Part shown: piece after piece, positions 8,442 to 17,461 of the stretch
Position numbering within the stretch: position 1 is the first letter of the stretch
Layout of the letters: every line of letters starts with the position of its first letter
Assembly (NCBI RefSeq): GCF_015477775.1
Contig: NZ_JADLQO010000006.1
Span: 1-64,000 of the forward strand
Direction of reading: 5' to 3'
DNA: 64,000 nt
Origin: Nocardia abscessus
GTDB taxonomy: Bacteria > Actinomycetota > Actinomycetes > Mycobacteriales > Mycobacteriaceae
Notes under the pieces: generated by a model
Told to the model about the DNA's origin: nothing
Seen by the model: only the letters and a program-made list of their open reading frames with translations
Databases searched by the model: none
Translations under genes and position numbers: made by a program

Positions 8442-8540
8442 CACCTGGACATAGTCCAGGCGCGTTCAGCCCGACCCCCCGGGGCTGAACCCCGACGGCC
8501 CCAGCCTCCTCCCCCCCCGGCTGGGGCCGTCCTCTATTTC
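8442..8540 (+). ncRNA. 6C small RNA (B11/ncRv13660c)
   Basis: Three consecutive hairpins: CCTGGAC-ATA-GTCCAGG (8444-8460), GTTCAGCCC/GGGCTGAAC (8464-8490) with CCCCCC in the loop, and a 12-bp stem (8495-8506 with 8519-8530) with a second run of C in its loop, followed by CCTCTATTT. Two stem-loops with at least six cytosines in the loops define the actinobacterial 6C RNA. The location between the Rv3661 and Rv3660c homologues, on the ssd strand, matches M. tuberculosis B11. A -10-like TAGTAT lies at 8430-8435. The family acts by pairing C-rich loops with G-rich mRNA; targets here are unknown. Confidence 0.9.
8495..8540 (+). terminator. terminator hairpin of 6C RNA
   Basis: Twelve-bp perfect GC-rich stem (ACGGCCCCAGCC and its complement) with a C-rich loop, followed by CCTCTATTT. 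It serves both as the second C-loop and as the intrinsic terminator. Confidence 0.75.
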
Positions 8541-8653
8541 AGGGACGGTTCGGTAGGCCGCGTGGCCTGGATAGTTGTCCACAGCCCGCGAGTTATCCAC
8601 ATTCGGCATCCTGCCCCTTCTTTCCCTGTTCGAGTTCAGCGACGCTGACCTGC

Positions 8654-9760
8654 ATGAACCTCGAAGCATCGGAGCCGAGCGGGCCCCCGCCCGCCCTCGT
8701 GCTCATCGATGACGATCGGCTGCGCGACGAAGTTCGGCGGATCGCGGCGGCCGCCGAACGAGCACTCGACGAGCGGATCCAACCCGTCGGCCGACACGCC
8801 TGGACGGGCGCTCCGCTGGTGATCCTGGACACCCGTGCGGCGCAGGAGGCGGCCGCGGCCGGATATCTGCGCAGGACCGGCGTCGTGCTGGTAACCGACG
8901 GTGAGCCAGGTTTGCTCGACTGGCAGGCCGCCGCGTCGGTCGGCGCCGAGCGAGCTATCGCTCTGCCGGGCGCCGCGGTGGGGCTCATCGAGATGTTTGC
9001 TGAGTACGGCGAGCAGCGTGCGGGCGACGGCGTGGTGGTCACCGTAGCGGGGGCGGGCGGCGGAGCCGGGGCGTCCACTCTCGCCGTCGCGATCGCGCTG
9101 CGCGCCGCCGCCGAAGGGTTCCGGCGCGAGACCTTGCTGGTCGATGGCGCACCCTTCGCCGGTGGTCTCGACCTGCTGCTCGGCATCGAGAACACGGCGG
9201 GCCTGCGCTGGCCCGACCTGGTGGTGGAGGACGGGCGCGTGTCCGCGGCGGCGCTGCACGGCGCCCTGCCCGTCGCGGCGCCGGGGCTGGCGGTGTTGTC
9301 CTGCGCGCGCTGCGGTGCGGGGCGGTTGCCACGCGAACTCGGCTCGGCCGGAGTCCGCGCGGTGATCGAAGCAGGCCGTGTCGCAGGCGATTTCGTAGTT
9401 TGCGATATTTCGGGCGAGCGCGGGCCGCATGCCGACCAGATGCTCGACTCGGCGGATCTCGTGGTGCTGGTTGTTCCGGCGCGCCTGCGAGCAGTCGCCG
9501 CGGCTGAAGCGATGGCCGCACACATAGCGCGGCGAAACCCGAACCAGGGCTTGATCGTTCGCGGGCCCGCACCCGGCGGGCTACGCGGAGCCGAGGTCGC
9601 CGAGGTGCTCGACCTTCCGCTGCTCGCCGCCGTCGGCGCTCAGGCAGGCTTGGCGCACCGTCTGGAGCGCGGCGGGATTTCGCTCCGCCGCGGCCCGCTG
9701 CGCGATGCCGCCGATGCCGTGCTCGGCGTGCTCAGCGCGGCACCCGGACAGCGGCGATGA
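8654..9760 (+). CDS. ssd: septum-site-determining protein Ssd (MinD/ParA-like, CpaE-type)
   Basis: Protein of 368 residues equal in place and form to Rv3660c. An N-terminal receiver-like domain (about 1-120, with LVLIDDDRLRDEVRR) is followed by a MinD/ParA-like ATPase domain with a deviant Walker A (AGGGAGASTLAVAIALR), so the Lys of the standard P-loop is missing. The family influences septum formation and probably positions the tad machinery encoded downstream. The ATG at 8654 follows weakly purine-rich sequence. Its stop overlaps the start of the ATPase gene (ATGA). Confidence 0.88.
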   Translation: MNLEASEPSGPPPALVLIDDDRLRDEVRRIAAAAERALDERIQPVGRHAWTGAPLVILDTRAAQEAAAAGYLRRTGVVLVTDGEPGLLDWQAAASVGAERAIALPGAAVGLIEMFAEYGEQRAGDGVVVTVAGAGGGAGASTLAVAIALRAAAEGFRRETLLVDGAPFAGGLDLLLGIENTAGLRWPDLVVEDGRVSAAALHGALPVAAPGLAVLSCARCGAGRLPRELGSAGVRAVIEAGRVAGDFVVCDISGERGPHADQMLDSADLVVLVVPARLRAVAAAEAMAAHIARRNPNQGLIVRGPAPGGLRGAEVAEVLDLPLLAAVGAQAGLAHRLERGGISLRRGPLRDAADAVLGVLSAAPGQRR

Positions 9761-10941
9761 GCGCGATACTGACCAGCGAGCTGCTGGACCGGGTACGAGA
9801 GCGATTGGCCACCGAAACCGGCGATCCCGATCCGGCGCAGGTCGCCGCCGCGATCCGCGCCGAAGCGGGCGGGGTGCTGGGCGACACCGACCTGCTGCGG
9901 GCTCTGCGGTTGTTGCAGACCGAGCTGACCGGCGCGGGCGTACTCGAACCGCTGCTGCACGATCCGCACGTCGCGGACGTCTTGGTCACCGGTCCGGACG
10001 CGGTCTGGATCGACCGCGGGCACGGTTTGGAGAAGACGTCCGTCACCTTCTCCGACGAGGCCGCGGTCCGGCGGCTGGCGCAGCGCTTGGCCCTCTTGGC
10101 GGGGCGGCGACTCGATGACGCGCAACCATGGGTGGACGGTCGGCTGACCGGAACGGGTGCGGCGCTGGGGGATTCGTTCGGGGTTCGCCTGCACGCGGTA
10201 CTCGCGCCGGTCGCGCACGGCGGCACTTGTCTGTCGCTGCGCGTACTCCGTCCCGCCACCCAGGGGCTCGACGCGCTCGCCGCGGCGGGCTCGGTGCCCG
10301 CCGACGCGAAGCTGCTGCTGGAGCGGATGATCCGGGCCAGGCTGGCATTCCTCGTGGTCGGCGGCACCGGAGCCGGAAAGACGACGCTGCTGTCCGGTCT
10401 GCTCGCCACGGTGGATCCGTCCGAGCGGATCGTCTGCGTCGAGGATGCGGCCGAACTTGCGCCGCCACATCCACACGTGGTTCGCCTGGTCGCCAGGACC
10501 GCGAACGTGGAGGGCGTCGGCGAGGTCACGGTGCGCGACCTGGTCCGTCAAGCGCTGCGCATGCGGCCGGACCGGATCGTGGTCGGCGAGGTCAGGGGCG
10601 CCGAGGTGGTCGACCTGCTGACCGCGTTGAACACCGGTCACGACGGCGGGGCGGGCACGGTGCACGCCAACTCGCCGCAAGAGGTCCCGGCCCGTCTGGA
10701 AGCCCTCGCCGCGCTGGGCGGAATGGATCGTGCGGCTCTGCACAGTCAACTCGCCGCCGCGGTGCAGGTCGTCCTGCATGTGCACCGCCGGTCCGACGGG
10801 TCGCGCGGCCTGCGCGAGATCGGCCTCGTGCACCGCACCGATGCGGGACCCGTGCGGATCACACCGGCTTGGCACGAGACGGGTGCGACTCCCGCCGCCG
10901 CGGACCTGGCCGGCCTGCTCTCCGAGCGGCTCGACCGATGA
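9757..10941 (+). CDS. TadA/CpaF-family secretion ATPase (Rv3659c homologue)
   Basis: Secretion ATPase of 394 residues for a Flp/tad-type pilus system. Walker A GGTGAGKTTLLSG lies near residue 205 and an Asp box near 270 (MRPDRIVVGEVRG, with the conserved Glu). The His-containing GAGTVHANSP motif follows. The N-terminal domain (QELLTRV-like helices then LEPLLHDPHVADVLV) is typical of CpaF. It is coupled to ssd on one side and to the TadB-like gene on the other by four-base overlaps. Confidence 0.92.
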   Translation: MSAILTSELLDRVRERLATETGDPDPAQVAAAIRAEAGGVLGDTDLLRALRLLQTELTGAGVLEPLLHDPHVADVLVTGPDAVWIDRGHGLEKTSVTFSDEAAVRRLAQRLALLAGRRLDDAQPWVDGRLTGTGAALGDSFGVRLHAVLAPVAHGGTCLSLRVLRPATQGLDALAAAGSVPADAKLLLERMIRARLAFLVVGGTGAGKTTLLSGLLATVDPSERIVCVEDAAELAPPHPHVVRLVARTANVEGVGEVTVRDLVRQALRMRPDRIVVGEVRGAEVVDLLTALNTGHDGGAGTVHANSPQEVPARLEALAALGGMDRAALHSQLAAAVQVVLHVHRRSDGSRGLREIGLVHRTDAGPVRITPAWHETGATPAAADLAGLLSERLDR

Positions 10942-11732
10942 GCGGCGCGGTGTTGTGCCTCGCGCTGGCGCTGCTCGTCGTCCCCGCCCCGCGGTCTCGG
11001 CGCCGATTCGGTCAGCTGTTCACCGCACCCGACCGGCCTCGAATGCCGCAGCGCAGAACCATCCTTCGGGCCGGTGCGGTCGCGGGCGTCGTGATTGCGC
11101 TTGTCGCGTTCGGGACAGGTCCGTTTCTCGCGGTCGGCGTGGTCGCCGGAACCCTCGGGCTGCGAGGCCGCCAGGCGGCGCGGGACCGGCACAGGAATGT
11201 CGAGCGCGGACACCTGCTCGCCGCCTTGGAGGCCGTGATAGCCGAATTGCGCGTGGGAGCCCACCCGAGTGCTGCCGCCGAGGTGGCCGCGCGTGAGGTG
11301 CAGGGCGAATCGGCGCACGCGTTCGCCGTCGGCGCCGCACGCAGTCGGCTCGGCGGCTCGGCAGCGGAGGGTCTGCGCCGCCCTGACTCGCCTGTGGCTG
11401 TGGAGCTTTCCCGAGTCGCGGGCGCCTGGCAGGTGGCCGAGCAGCACGGTCTGGCACTGGCCGAATTGCTGTCGGCAGCGCGGACGGATCTCGCGGGACG
11501 CATTCGATTCCACGGCCGCGCCACCGCCGCGCTGGCCGGTGCACGCGCCACCGCCGCGGTCCTGGCCTGCTTGCCGCTTCTCGGCATAGCGCTGGGCCAA
11601 CTGATGGGTGCGGCGCCTCTGCACGTTCTCTTCGTCTCGCCTGCGGGGACGGTGTTGCTGCCGCTCGGTGCGTCCCTGGCCTGCGCGGGCTTGCTGTGGA
11701 CCGATGCCATCACGCGAAAGGTGCTGATATGA
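10938..11732 (+). CDS. TadB-like type II secretion F-domain protein (Rv3658c homologue)
   Basis: Membrane platform protein of 264 residues with hydrophobic segments at both ends and a cytoplasmic helical T2SSF-type region in the middle (RNVERGHLLAALEAVIAELRVG, about residues 90-110). It would form the inner-membrane platform with the TadC-like protein. The ATG overlaps the stop of the ATPase gene. Sequence divergence is normal for this family. Confidence 0.85.
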   Translation: MSGAVLCLALALLVVPAPRSRRRFGQLFTAPDRPRMPQRRTILRAGAVAGVVIALVAFGTGPFLAVGVVAGTLGLRGRQAARDRHRNVERGHLLAALEAVIAELRVGAHPSAAAEVAAREVQGESAHAFAVGAARSRLGGSAAEGLRRPDSPVAVELSRVAGAWQVAEQHGLALAELLSAARTDLAGRIRFHGRATAALAGARATAAVLACLPLLGIALGQLMGAAPLHVLFVSPAGTVLLPLGASLACAGLLWTDAITRKVLI

Positions 11733-11945
11733 GGTCGTTTTCGACGGACGTCCGAGTCCGGCCGTATATCCGGCAGCAGTCGCCGCGTTCGAGGCCAGGG
11801 CCGGTCGGCGAGGAGTGGCGGCTCGGCGGCCTGCCAGTCCGAGCGGCTGTTGTCGTCGCAGCCGTGGCCGGGACCGCCGCGCGCGGCCTGGCGACGGTCC
11901 GTGCATGTGGCGCTCGCGCAACAGGATCTGTGAGGAAGGCTGACG
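11733..11945 (+). other. 213-base spacer inside the tad operon
   Basis: The other early tad genes overlap, but here 213 bases separate the TadB- and TadC-like genes. An ATG at 11729 overlapping the TadB stop opens a frame that runs far into later genes without protein-like composition, so I do not call it. No hairpin or promoter is convincing. Confidence 0.4.
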
Positions 11946-12569
11946 ATGGCGTTCACCCCGGAGACGGCACTGCCATTGCTGCTGGCGGCGACCGCATTGG
12001 CGCTGCTGCCGGGACGGGTGGCCGTGCGCCGACGGCTGCATGCCCTCCGCGGAACACGCCACCGACCGGCGGCGTCGTCGCGCCGAAAGAATCAGGCGGC
12101 CGATGGACTGGCGGTCGCCTCGGTTCTCGATCTGCTGGCGGCCTGCCTGCGCGCCGGGCTTCCCATGGCCGCCGCGGCGCGGGCCGTGGCGCCGGAAGCC
12201 CCGGAACCACTCGGCGAAGCTCTGCGCCGGGCGGCGGACTCGCTCGCGCTGGGCGCCGACGCGGCCACGGCCTGGGAACAGGTCGCCCGGGATTCGAACG
12301 CGCGGCCCGGAGCCGAGGAGATCGAGTCACTGGCCCGGATGGCACGCCGTTCGGCACGGTCCGGATCGTCACTGGCCGCCGCGGTCACGGAGCTGGCCGA
12401 GCAGCGTCGGTCGGCGGTCGAAGACTCGGCCGCCGCGAAGGCGGAGCGGGCAGGCGTCTTGATCGGCGGCCCCCTGGGGTTGTGCTTCCTGCCGGCCTTC
12501 GTCTGCCTCGGCATCGTCCCGGTAGTCATCGGTTTGGCGGGCCGAGTACTCGACGGCGGTCTCCTGTAG
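11946..12569 (+). CDS. TadC-like type II secretion F-domain protein (Rv3657c homologue)
   Basis: Protein of 207 residues with an N-terminal hydrophobic helix, a helical cytoplasmic T2SSF part (AACLRAGLPMAAAARAVAPE) and a C-terminal pair of membrane segments ending VVIGLAGRVLDGGLL. It would pair with the TadB-like protein as the pilus assembly platform. The start ATG at 11946 follows GAGGAAGGCTGACG. Confidence 0.85.
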   Translation: MAFTPETALPLLLAATALALLPGRVAVRRRLHALRGTRHRPAASSRRKNQAADGLAVASVLDLLAACLRAGLPMAAAARAVAPEAPEPLGEALRRAADSLALGADAATAWEQVARDSNARPGAEEIESLARMARRSARSGSSLAAAVTELAEQRRSAVEDSAAAKAERAGVLIGGPLGLCFLPAFVCLGIVPVVIGLAGRVLDGGLL

Positions 12570-13133
12570 CGGCGCATCACGGTGTGGCTCCGCCACTTGC
12601 GGTGCGGGCTCGACAGCGTGCGTGCGGTGGGCTCGCACCGGTTCGGCGGGTTGTGGCGTACCGGGACGCGCGGGTGCGGCGGAGTGTGCGTCGGCAAAGG
12701 GGGCGGCAGGCGCTCGTCGCTATGTCACGAGGTGCGGCGTGCGATGCGCGGTCGGGTGGTGGCACGGCGTTGTCCACCGAGGTGGATCGGGTGCGCGGCT
12801 GCGTTCGTGCTCTCCGCTGTTGCCGATATCCGTCCGGGAGGGCGCGGCACGGCTGGTCTGTCTACCTACGGCCCGGCAGTTCGTGGGTGCCCGGAGTCTT
12901 CGAGCCGGTGACCGCCCTGCGCGCAGAGTTGCCGCAAGCGTCCGGCGGGTGCCATCTCGCGCCTCCGCGTGTTGCTGTCGAGGGGCGCGCGGCTGGGGTC
13001 GTCCCCCGCCCGGAGCTGGACGTGGGCGGTGGCCAGGTGGTTCTGGGACGGCGGTGTCCGGTGCCGCTGGGCACCGCGCCGGAGGAAGCGTGCCCGTGCG
13101 GATGGGCCGCGCGGGCCGGAAAGGAGGAATCGG
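12570..13133 (+). other. 564-base spacer between TadC-like and Flp pilin genes
   Basis: Very GC-rich. Several frames are open, but their translations are Arg/Gly-rich with irregular composition and no family resemblance, and none has a good start. It may hold a separate promoter for the pilin gene or decayed coding sequence. I recognise no gene. Confidence 0.4.
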
Positions 13134-13373
13134 ATGCGTATCGAGGGGGTCGCGAGGTCCGTGGGCCGAAGGCTGAGGGCTCTATATATGGGCCTGCGTG
13201 CGCGAGTGCTGCGGGCGGCGGTCGCGGAGGACGGCATGAGCACGGCGGAGTACGCGATCGGCACGATCGCGGCGGCGGCGTTCGGTGCCGTGCTCTACGG
13301 CGTGGTGACGGGCGACAGCATCGTGAACGCGCTGACGAAGATCATCGACCGGGCGCTCAACACATCGGTGTAG
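13134..13373 (+). CDS. Flp pilin-like small membrane protein (DUF4244, Rv3656c homologue)
   Basis: Protein of 79 residues: a basic N-terminal leader of about 30 residues, then EDGMSTAEYAIGTIAAAAFG, which resembles the prepilin processing region (Gly followed by hydrophobic residues with Glu at +5) and one membrane helix. It is the likely pilin subunit assembled by the tad-like machinery. The ATG at 13134 has a strong ribosome binding site (AAAGGAGG), the best in the operon, fitting a highly made structural subunit. Confidence 0.88.
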   Translation: MRIEGVARSVGRRLRALYMGLRARVLRAAVAEDGMSTAEYAIGTIAAAAFGAVLYGVVTGDSIVNALTKIIDRALNTSV

Positions 13374-13426
13374 CCGAGGCGCGACGGTGGCGATCCGCGC
13401 CGGGACTGGGCGACGACCGGGGTGCG

Positions 13427-13741
13427 GTGACGGTCGAGGCCGCGCTCGCACTCACCGCGGTCGTCACAACCGTGGTGCTCTGTCTCGGTGCTCTGTTGGC
13501 GGCGTCGACCCAGGTCCGCTGTGTCGACGCCGCCCGTGAGGCGGCCCGTCTCGCCGCACGGGGCGATCCTGCGAACGCCCTCCCAGCTGCGGAGCGCATC
13601 GCGCCACCGTCGGCCGACATCGCGCTCCGCACCGAGGGCACCCGCGCCATAGCCGTGGTTTCCGCCCGAACACCGCTACTTCCCCTGCTCACCCTCCGCG
13701 CGGAAGCGGTCGCAACCCTCGAACCTGGAGCTTCGAAGTGA
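13427..13741 (+). CDS. TadE-like pseudopilin (Rv3655c homologue)
   Basis: About 104 residues beginning VTVEAALALTAVVTTVVLCLGALL, the TadE signature (TVEAA with a conserved Glu at the start of a membrane helix), then an extracytoplasmic domain. The start is uncertain: the frame contains no ATG or TTG close upstream, and GTG 13427 removes the usual few residues before the TVEAA motif. CTG 13406 would restore them. The downstream end is clear. It is probably a minor pilin of the tad-like system. Confidence 0.75.
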   Translation: MTVEAALALTAVVTTVVLCLGALLAASTQVRCVDAAREAARLAARGDPANALPAAERIAPPSADIALRTEGTRAIAVVSARTPLLPLLTLRAEAVATLEPGASK

Positions 13742-13937
13742 AGGCCGCACTGATGGACGGGCGGCTGCGAGTCGAGGGATCCCAACCGACGCCGAAACGG
13801 GTTTCCTGGCGTCGGCGTCGCGTCGGGTCGTGGAGTGTGGCGTGAGAGGTCCGAGTGGCGGCAGTGGGGCCGAGGTTGTTGACCGATGCCGCTGGAACGG
13901 CGCCTTCTGGGGCCAGCGTCGGGTCAGGGGCAGTGAC

Positions 13938-14351
13938 GTGAGAAGCCCGAGCCACCGCAGTGAGGCCCAGATCGGCGACCTATGGGTACGCAGCGGCCGG
14001 CGGGTGTGCTCTGAGGAGGGGTTGGCGACGGTCTTCGGGTGTCTCGCACTCGTAGCGCTGATCGGGGCGACGCTCCTGATCGCACAGGTGGGCTTCGTCG
14101 TGGTGGCGCGACATCGAGCGCAGGCAGCCGCGGATCTGGCGGCCCTTGCCGCGGCGGGCGTATTGGTCGAAGGCGTCGATCCCGCATGCGACGAGGCGGA
14201 CGAGCTGGCGCGGCGGATGGGCACACGAATCCGCGTCTGCGACGCATCGGAGTGGGACGTCACGGTGACTGTGGAAAGGAATGTACCAATAGGTCTGTAC
14301 GGCGATCGCGTCGTTCGGGCGAGTGCTCGAGCCGGACCGGTAGAAGAGTGA
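13938..14351 (+). CDS. TadG-like secreted/membrane protein (Rv3654c family)
   Basis: Protein of about 137 residues with EEGLATVFGCLALVALIGAT, a membrane helix of the TadE/G type, followed by VVVARHRAQAAADLAALAAA, the hallmark of Rv3654c-like proteins. I place the start at GTG 13938 after AGGGG at suitable distance; GTG 14004 would give a protein closer to the 84 residues of Rv3654c. It is the last gene of the pilus operon. Confidence 0.75.
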   Translation: MRSPSHRSEAQIGDLWVRSGRRVCSEEGLATVFGCLALVALIGATLLIAQVGFVVVARHRAQAAADLAALAAAGVLVEGVDPACDEADELARRMGTRIRVCDASEWDVTVTVERNVPIGLYGDRVVRASARAGPVEE

Positions 14352-14640
14352 CAGAGTTCGATACACGCTCACCCTTGCGTCGCTTCCGGTAGCGGAAATC
14401 GGTAATTCTACTGGCCGGTTAAAAGCAGCCTCGTGGAATTCCCAGCCGAAGTCCGGATATCAAAAACGAATGGATGCGCATGTCCGCAATGGAGGTGGTG
14501 GCAATAGTCTAGTTAACATGAATCTATTCCTTTTTATTCCGAGAGGGTGAAGCAGTGCCATTCCACTAGGAGGTGTCCCAACGCCGCCAGCATGTGCGCT
14601 GGCAAGGTCGACAACCGGTCACGGGCCGGGCTCCGCGCTG
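14352..14640. other. AT-richer intergenic stretch after the tad operon
   Basis: Convergent region. Bases 14390-14560 are clearly poorer in GC than the surroundings and contain AT runs (TTCCTTTTTATTCC, ATATCAAAAACG). A short hairpin GCCAGC-ATGTGC-GCTGGC lies at 14586-14603. No gene or RNA family recognised. Confidence 0.4.
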
Positions 14641-17091
14641 TCACGAATCGAGCGACGGGTCCTCATCGGCAGACAGTTCGGCCAGGACGGCGGTGAGCAG
14701 GCGTGCCGCCGCCACCTTGTCCAGCGGGTGGTTCCCGTTGCCGCACTTGGGCGACTGGACGCAGGACGGACAGCCTGCCGCGCAGCCGCACGACTCGATG
14801 GCCTGCCGCGTTGCCGAAAGCCACTGGCGTAGCTGAGCGAACCCGCGCTCGGCGAAACCCGCGCCGCCGGCTTGGCCGTCGTAGACGAAGACGGTGGGCA
14901 GCCCGGTGTCCGGATGCTCGGCGGTGGAGACACCGCCGATGTCCCAGCGGTCACAGGTCGCCACCAGCGGCAACAGCCCGATCGCTGCGTGCTCGGCCGC
15001 GTGCAGCGCTCCGGGGACGTCCTGAGGTTCGATTCCGGCCAGGGCCAACAACTCCGGTGTCACCGTGTACATGACCGCCCGGGTGGGCAGCGTCTGCGGT
15101 GGCAGATCCAGTTCGACCAGGTCGAGCACTTCGCCGGTGAGCAGTGTGCGCAGGTAGCCGATCACTTGGCTGGTGACCCGCACCTGTGCCAGCCCAGCCG
15201 TCACGTGACCGTGGGCGCGATGCTCGGTCACCGTGTCGACCGCGATCGAGGTCACCTGACGTGCGCTGGTGGTCCACCCGGGCTCGGCGGCGTGCACGAA
15301 GGCAACGCCGTCATCGAGATCCAGCTCGTCGACCACGTAGGTCTCACCCTGGTGCAGGTGAACGGCGCCCTGGTGCAGTGTCGCCTGGGCCCGCCCCGCG
15401 TCGGCGGTGCCCAGCAGCCTGCCGGTCTCGCCGTCCACGATGGCCACCGGAGCGCCGATCCCGCCCCGGACGTCGACCGCGTCGTGCGGCTGGGTTTCGG
15501 CGGTCACGTACCAGCGCGCACGGTCTTCCACTCCACGACGCCTGATCAGCCCTTTCGCGGACAGATCGCCCAGGAGCTCGCGTGCGCCGAACTCGTCCAC
15601 CTCGGCGTCGGTGAGCGGAAGCTCGAGCGCGGCGCAGAGTAGTTGCGGCCCCAGCACGTAGGGATTTCGTGGATCGGTGATGGCGGCCTCGACCGGCTTG
15701 TCCAGCAGCGCTTCGGGGTGGTGGACGAGGTAGGTGTCCAACGGATCGTCTCGCGCCACGAGCAGGACCAGCGATCCCTGGGTGCGTCGTCCCGCCCGCC
15801 CGGCCTGCTGCCAGAACGACGCCACCGTCCCGGGAAAACCGGAGATGACCACGGCATCCAGCCCCGCGATATCGACGCCGAGCTCCAGCGCGTTGGTCGT
15901 CGCCGCGCCGAGCAGCGATCCGTCCGACAACGCCGCTTCCAGATCGCGCCGATCCTCCGCGAGATATCCCGCCCGGTAGGACGCCACCCGCGTGGCCAGG
16001 TCGGGGTCGACCTCGGCCAACAGCCTTTTGGCTTCCATCGCGGTCAGCTCCGCGGCCCGGCGCGACCGGACGAAAGTCAAGGTCCGCGCCCCTTCGCCCA
16101 CCAGATCCGCCATGATCCGCGCGGCTTCCGCGGTGGCCGCCCTGCGCACCGGGGCGCCGTTTTCGCCGGTCATCGCCGTGAGCAGGGGTGGTTCCCAGAG
16201 CGCGACCGTGCGTGGGCCCTGCGGAGATCCGTCTCGGGTGACCGCCACGCACGGCGCGCCGATCAGACGCGACGCGGCCGCCGCAGGCTCGGCCGAAGTC
16301 GCCGAGCAGAGCACGAACACGGGATCGGCGCCGTATCGTGCGGCGATCCGCCGCAGCCTGCGCAGCACCAGCGCGACGTGCGAACCGAAAACGCCCCGAT
16401 AGGCGTGGCATTCGTCGACCACCACGTAGCGCAGCTTGCGCAGCACGCGCGCCCAGCGCTGGTGTGACCGCAGTATGCCCAGGTGAAGCATGTCGGGGTT
16501 GGTGAAAACCCAGCGCGCGTTCGCGCGTACCCACTGGCGGATCTCGGCCGGCGTATCGCCGTCGTAGGTGGCGGGATGGACATCACGCAGCGGACCTTCG
16601 TGGGTCAGCGCGCCGATCGCGCGCAGCTGATCGGCGCCGAGCGCCTTCGTCGGCGACAAATACAGTGCGGTGGCCCTCGGATCCGCTTGCAGCGCCGTGA
16701 GTACCGGCAACTGGTATCCGAGCGATTTGCCCGAGGCAGTACCGGTGCTCACCACCACATGCCGGCCGTGGAACGCCGAATCCGCCGTCTCCACCTGATG
16801 GCGCCAGGGCGCGTCGATGCCGGTGTCGCGTAATGCCGCAATCACTTCCGGCGATGCCCAGGCAGGCCACTCGCAGCGATCGGCGGCCCGCGCGGGCAGC
16901 TCGACCACATGGGTCAGCCGGGGGTCGCCATCCGGTCCGCCGGCTAGGACACGATTCAGCAACGATGTCCCGTAGCTGAGCTCGGTTCGAGGCTGCGCAC
17001 GCAGTGCTGAGTCCGCCGGATTCACGAGGCGAACCCCGCAACACGCTCGGGAAGTGTGAAACGTGTGTGTCCGGGAAGCCCCACCTGCCAT
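14641..17091 (-). CDS. DEAD/DEAH helicase, MrfA type with DUF1998 (Rv3649 homologue)
   Basis: Superfamily 2 helicase of about 816 residues. Motif I is STGTASGKSLGYQLP, motif II is VVDECHAY (DECH box), and motif VI is QQAGRAGRR. The C-terminal DUF1998 region ends with four closely spaced Cys (CGCAAGC, CPSC, KCGNGN), the metal-binding cluster of MrfA/Rv3649 helicases. MrfA of Bacillus acts in mitomycin repair, so a DNA repair role is likely. I prefer ATG 17091; a TTG four codons earlier and GTG 17025 are alternatives. It is divergent from the cold-shock gene. Confidence 0.9.
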   Translation of the reverse strand: MAGGASRTHTFHTSRACCGVRLVNPADSALRAQPRTELSYGTSLLNRVLAGGPDGDPRLTHVVELPARAADRCEWPAWASPEVIAALRDTGIDAPWRHQVETADSAFHGRHVVVSTGTASGKSLGYQLPVLTALQADPRATALYLSPTKALGADQLRAIGALTHEGPLRDVHPATYDGDTPAEIRQWVRANARWVFTNPDMLHLGILRSHQRWARVLRKLRYVVVDECHAYRGVFGSHVALVLRRLRRIAARYGADPVFVLCSATSAEPAAAASRLIGAPCVAVTRDGSPQGPRTVALWEPPLLTAMTGENGAPVRRAATAEAARIMADLVGEGARTLTFVRSRRAAELTAMEAKRLLAEVDPDLATRVASYRAGYLAEDRRDLEAALSDGSLLGAATTNALELGVDIAGLDAVVISGFPGTVASFWQQAGRAGRRTQGSLVLLVARDDPLDTYLVHHPEALLDKPVEAAITDPRNPYVLGPQLLCAALELPLTDAEVDEFGARELLGDLSAKGLIRRRGVEDRARWYVTAETQPHDAVDVRGGIGAPVAIVDGETGRLLGTADAGRAQATLHQGAVHLHQGETYVVDELDLDDGVAFVHAAEPGWTTSARQVTSIAVDTVTEHRAHGHVTAGLAQVRVTSQVIGYLRTLLTGEVLDLVELDLPPQTLPTRAVMYTVTPELLALAGIEPQDVPGALHAAEHAAIGLLPLVATCDRWDIGGVSTAEHPDTGLPTVFVYDGQAGGAGFAERGFAQLRQWLSATRQAIESCGCAAGCPSCVQSPKCGNGNHPLDKVAAARLLTAVLAELSADEDPSLDS

Positions 17092-17461
17092 TTCGATACC
17101 CAATAGCGACCTGGGTCACAGCTTCTTTGCTGAACGTGGACTCTGTTATCAGCGAGCAAACGAACCCCAAGTCTGGATTCCGCCATTGTGTCCCTCACCT
17201 GCGCATTCGCAAGATCAACTTTTTTGCAAATTGTCGGTAACTCGACTGTTGAATTGCCCGAAGACATGGTTCACTGGTTCCTGGTCGCAAGCTTCTGTGT
17301 TCGAGGGACGGATCCAAAGTCCAAACCGTCAGCAGGATCGATGTTGCGAACGGTGTGCTTGGTGCTTTCCTGCAGGGGGAACCAACAGTACAGCGGTCGG
17401 AACGGACCCGGTGGACGAACCCAGTTGTCCGCCGTTCCGGTAAGAAAAGAGAAGGAACAGA
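17092..17461. other. divergent region upstream of the cold-shock gene
   Basis: 370 bases between the helicase and csp starts. The last 190 bases are probably the long 5' leader usual for cold-shock mRNAs, but I cannot define its start. The part near 17215-17265 is AT-richer and is the best place for promoters. No gene seen. Confidence 0.4.

Noticed and set aside
12622..13176. Possible extra gene in the 564-base tad spacer.
   Set aside because: Irregular Arg/Gly/Ser-rich translation, weak start, and it overlaps the start of the pilin gene.
11729..13426. ATG overlapping the TadB stop opening a frame of nearly 600 codons across TadC and Flp.
   Set aside because: Only its last 100 codons (TadE) look like protein; the rest overlaps genes with clear family motifs.
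14592..14700. Small ORF beginning ATG 14592 after AGGAGGT.
   Set aside because: The ribosome binding site is too far from the ATG, the ATG lies in a hairpin loop, and the frame soon ends inside the helicase 3' region.
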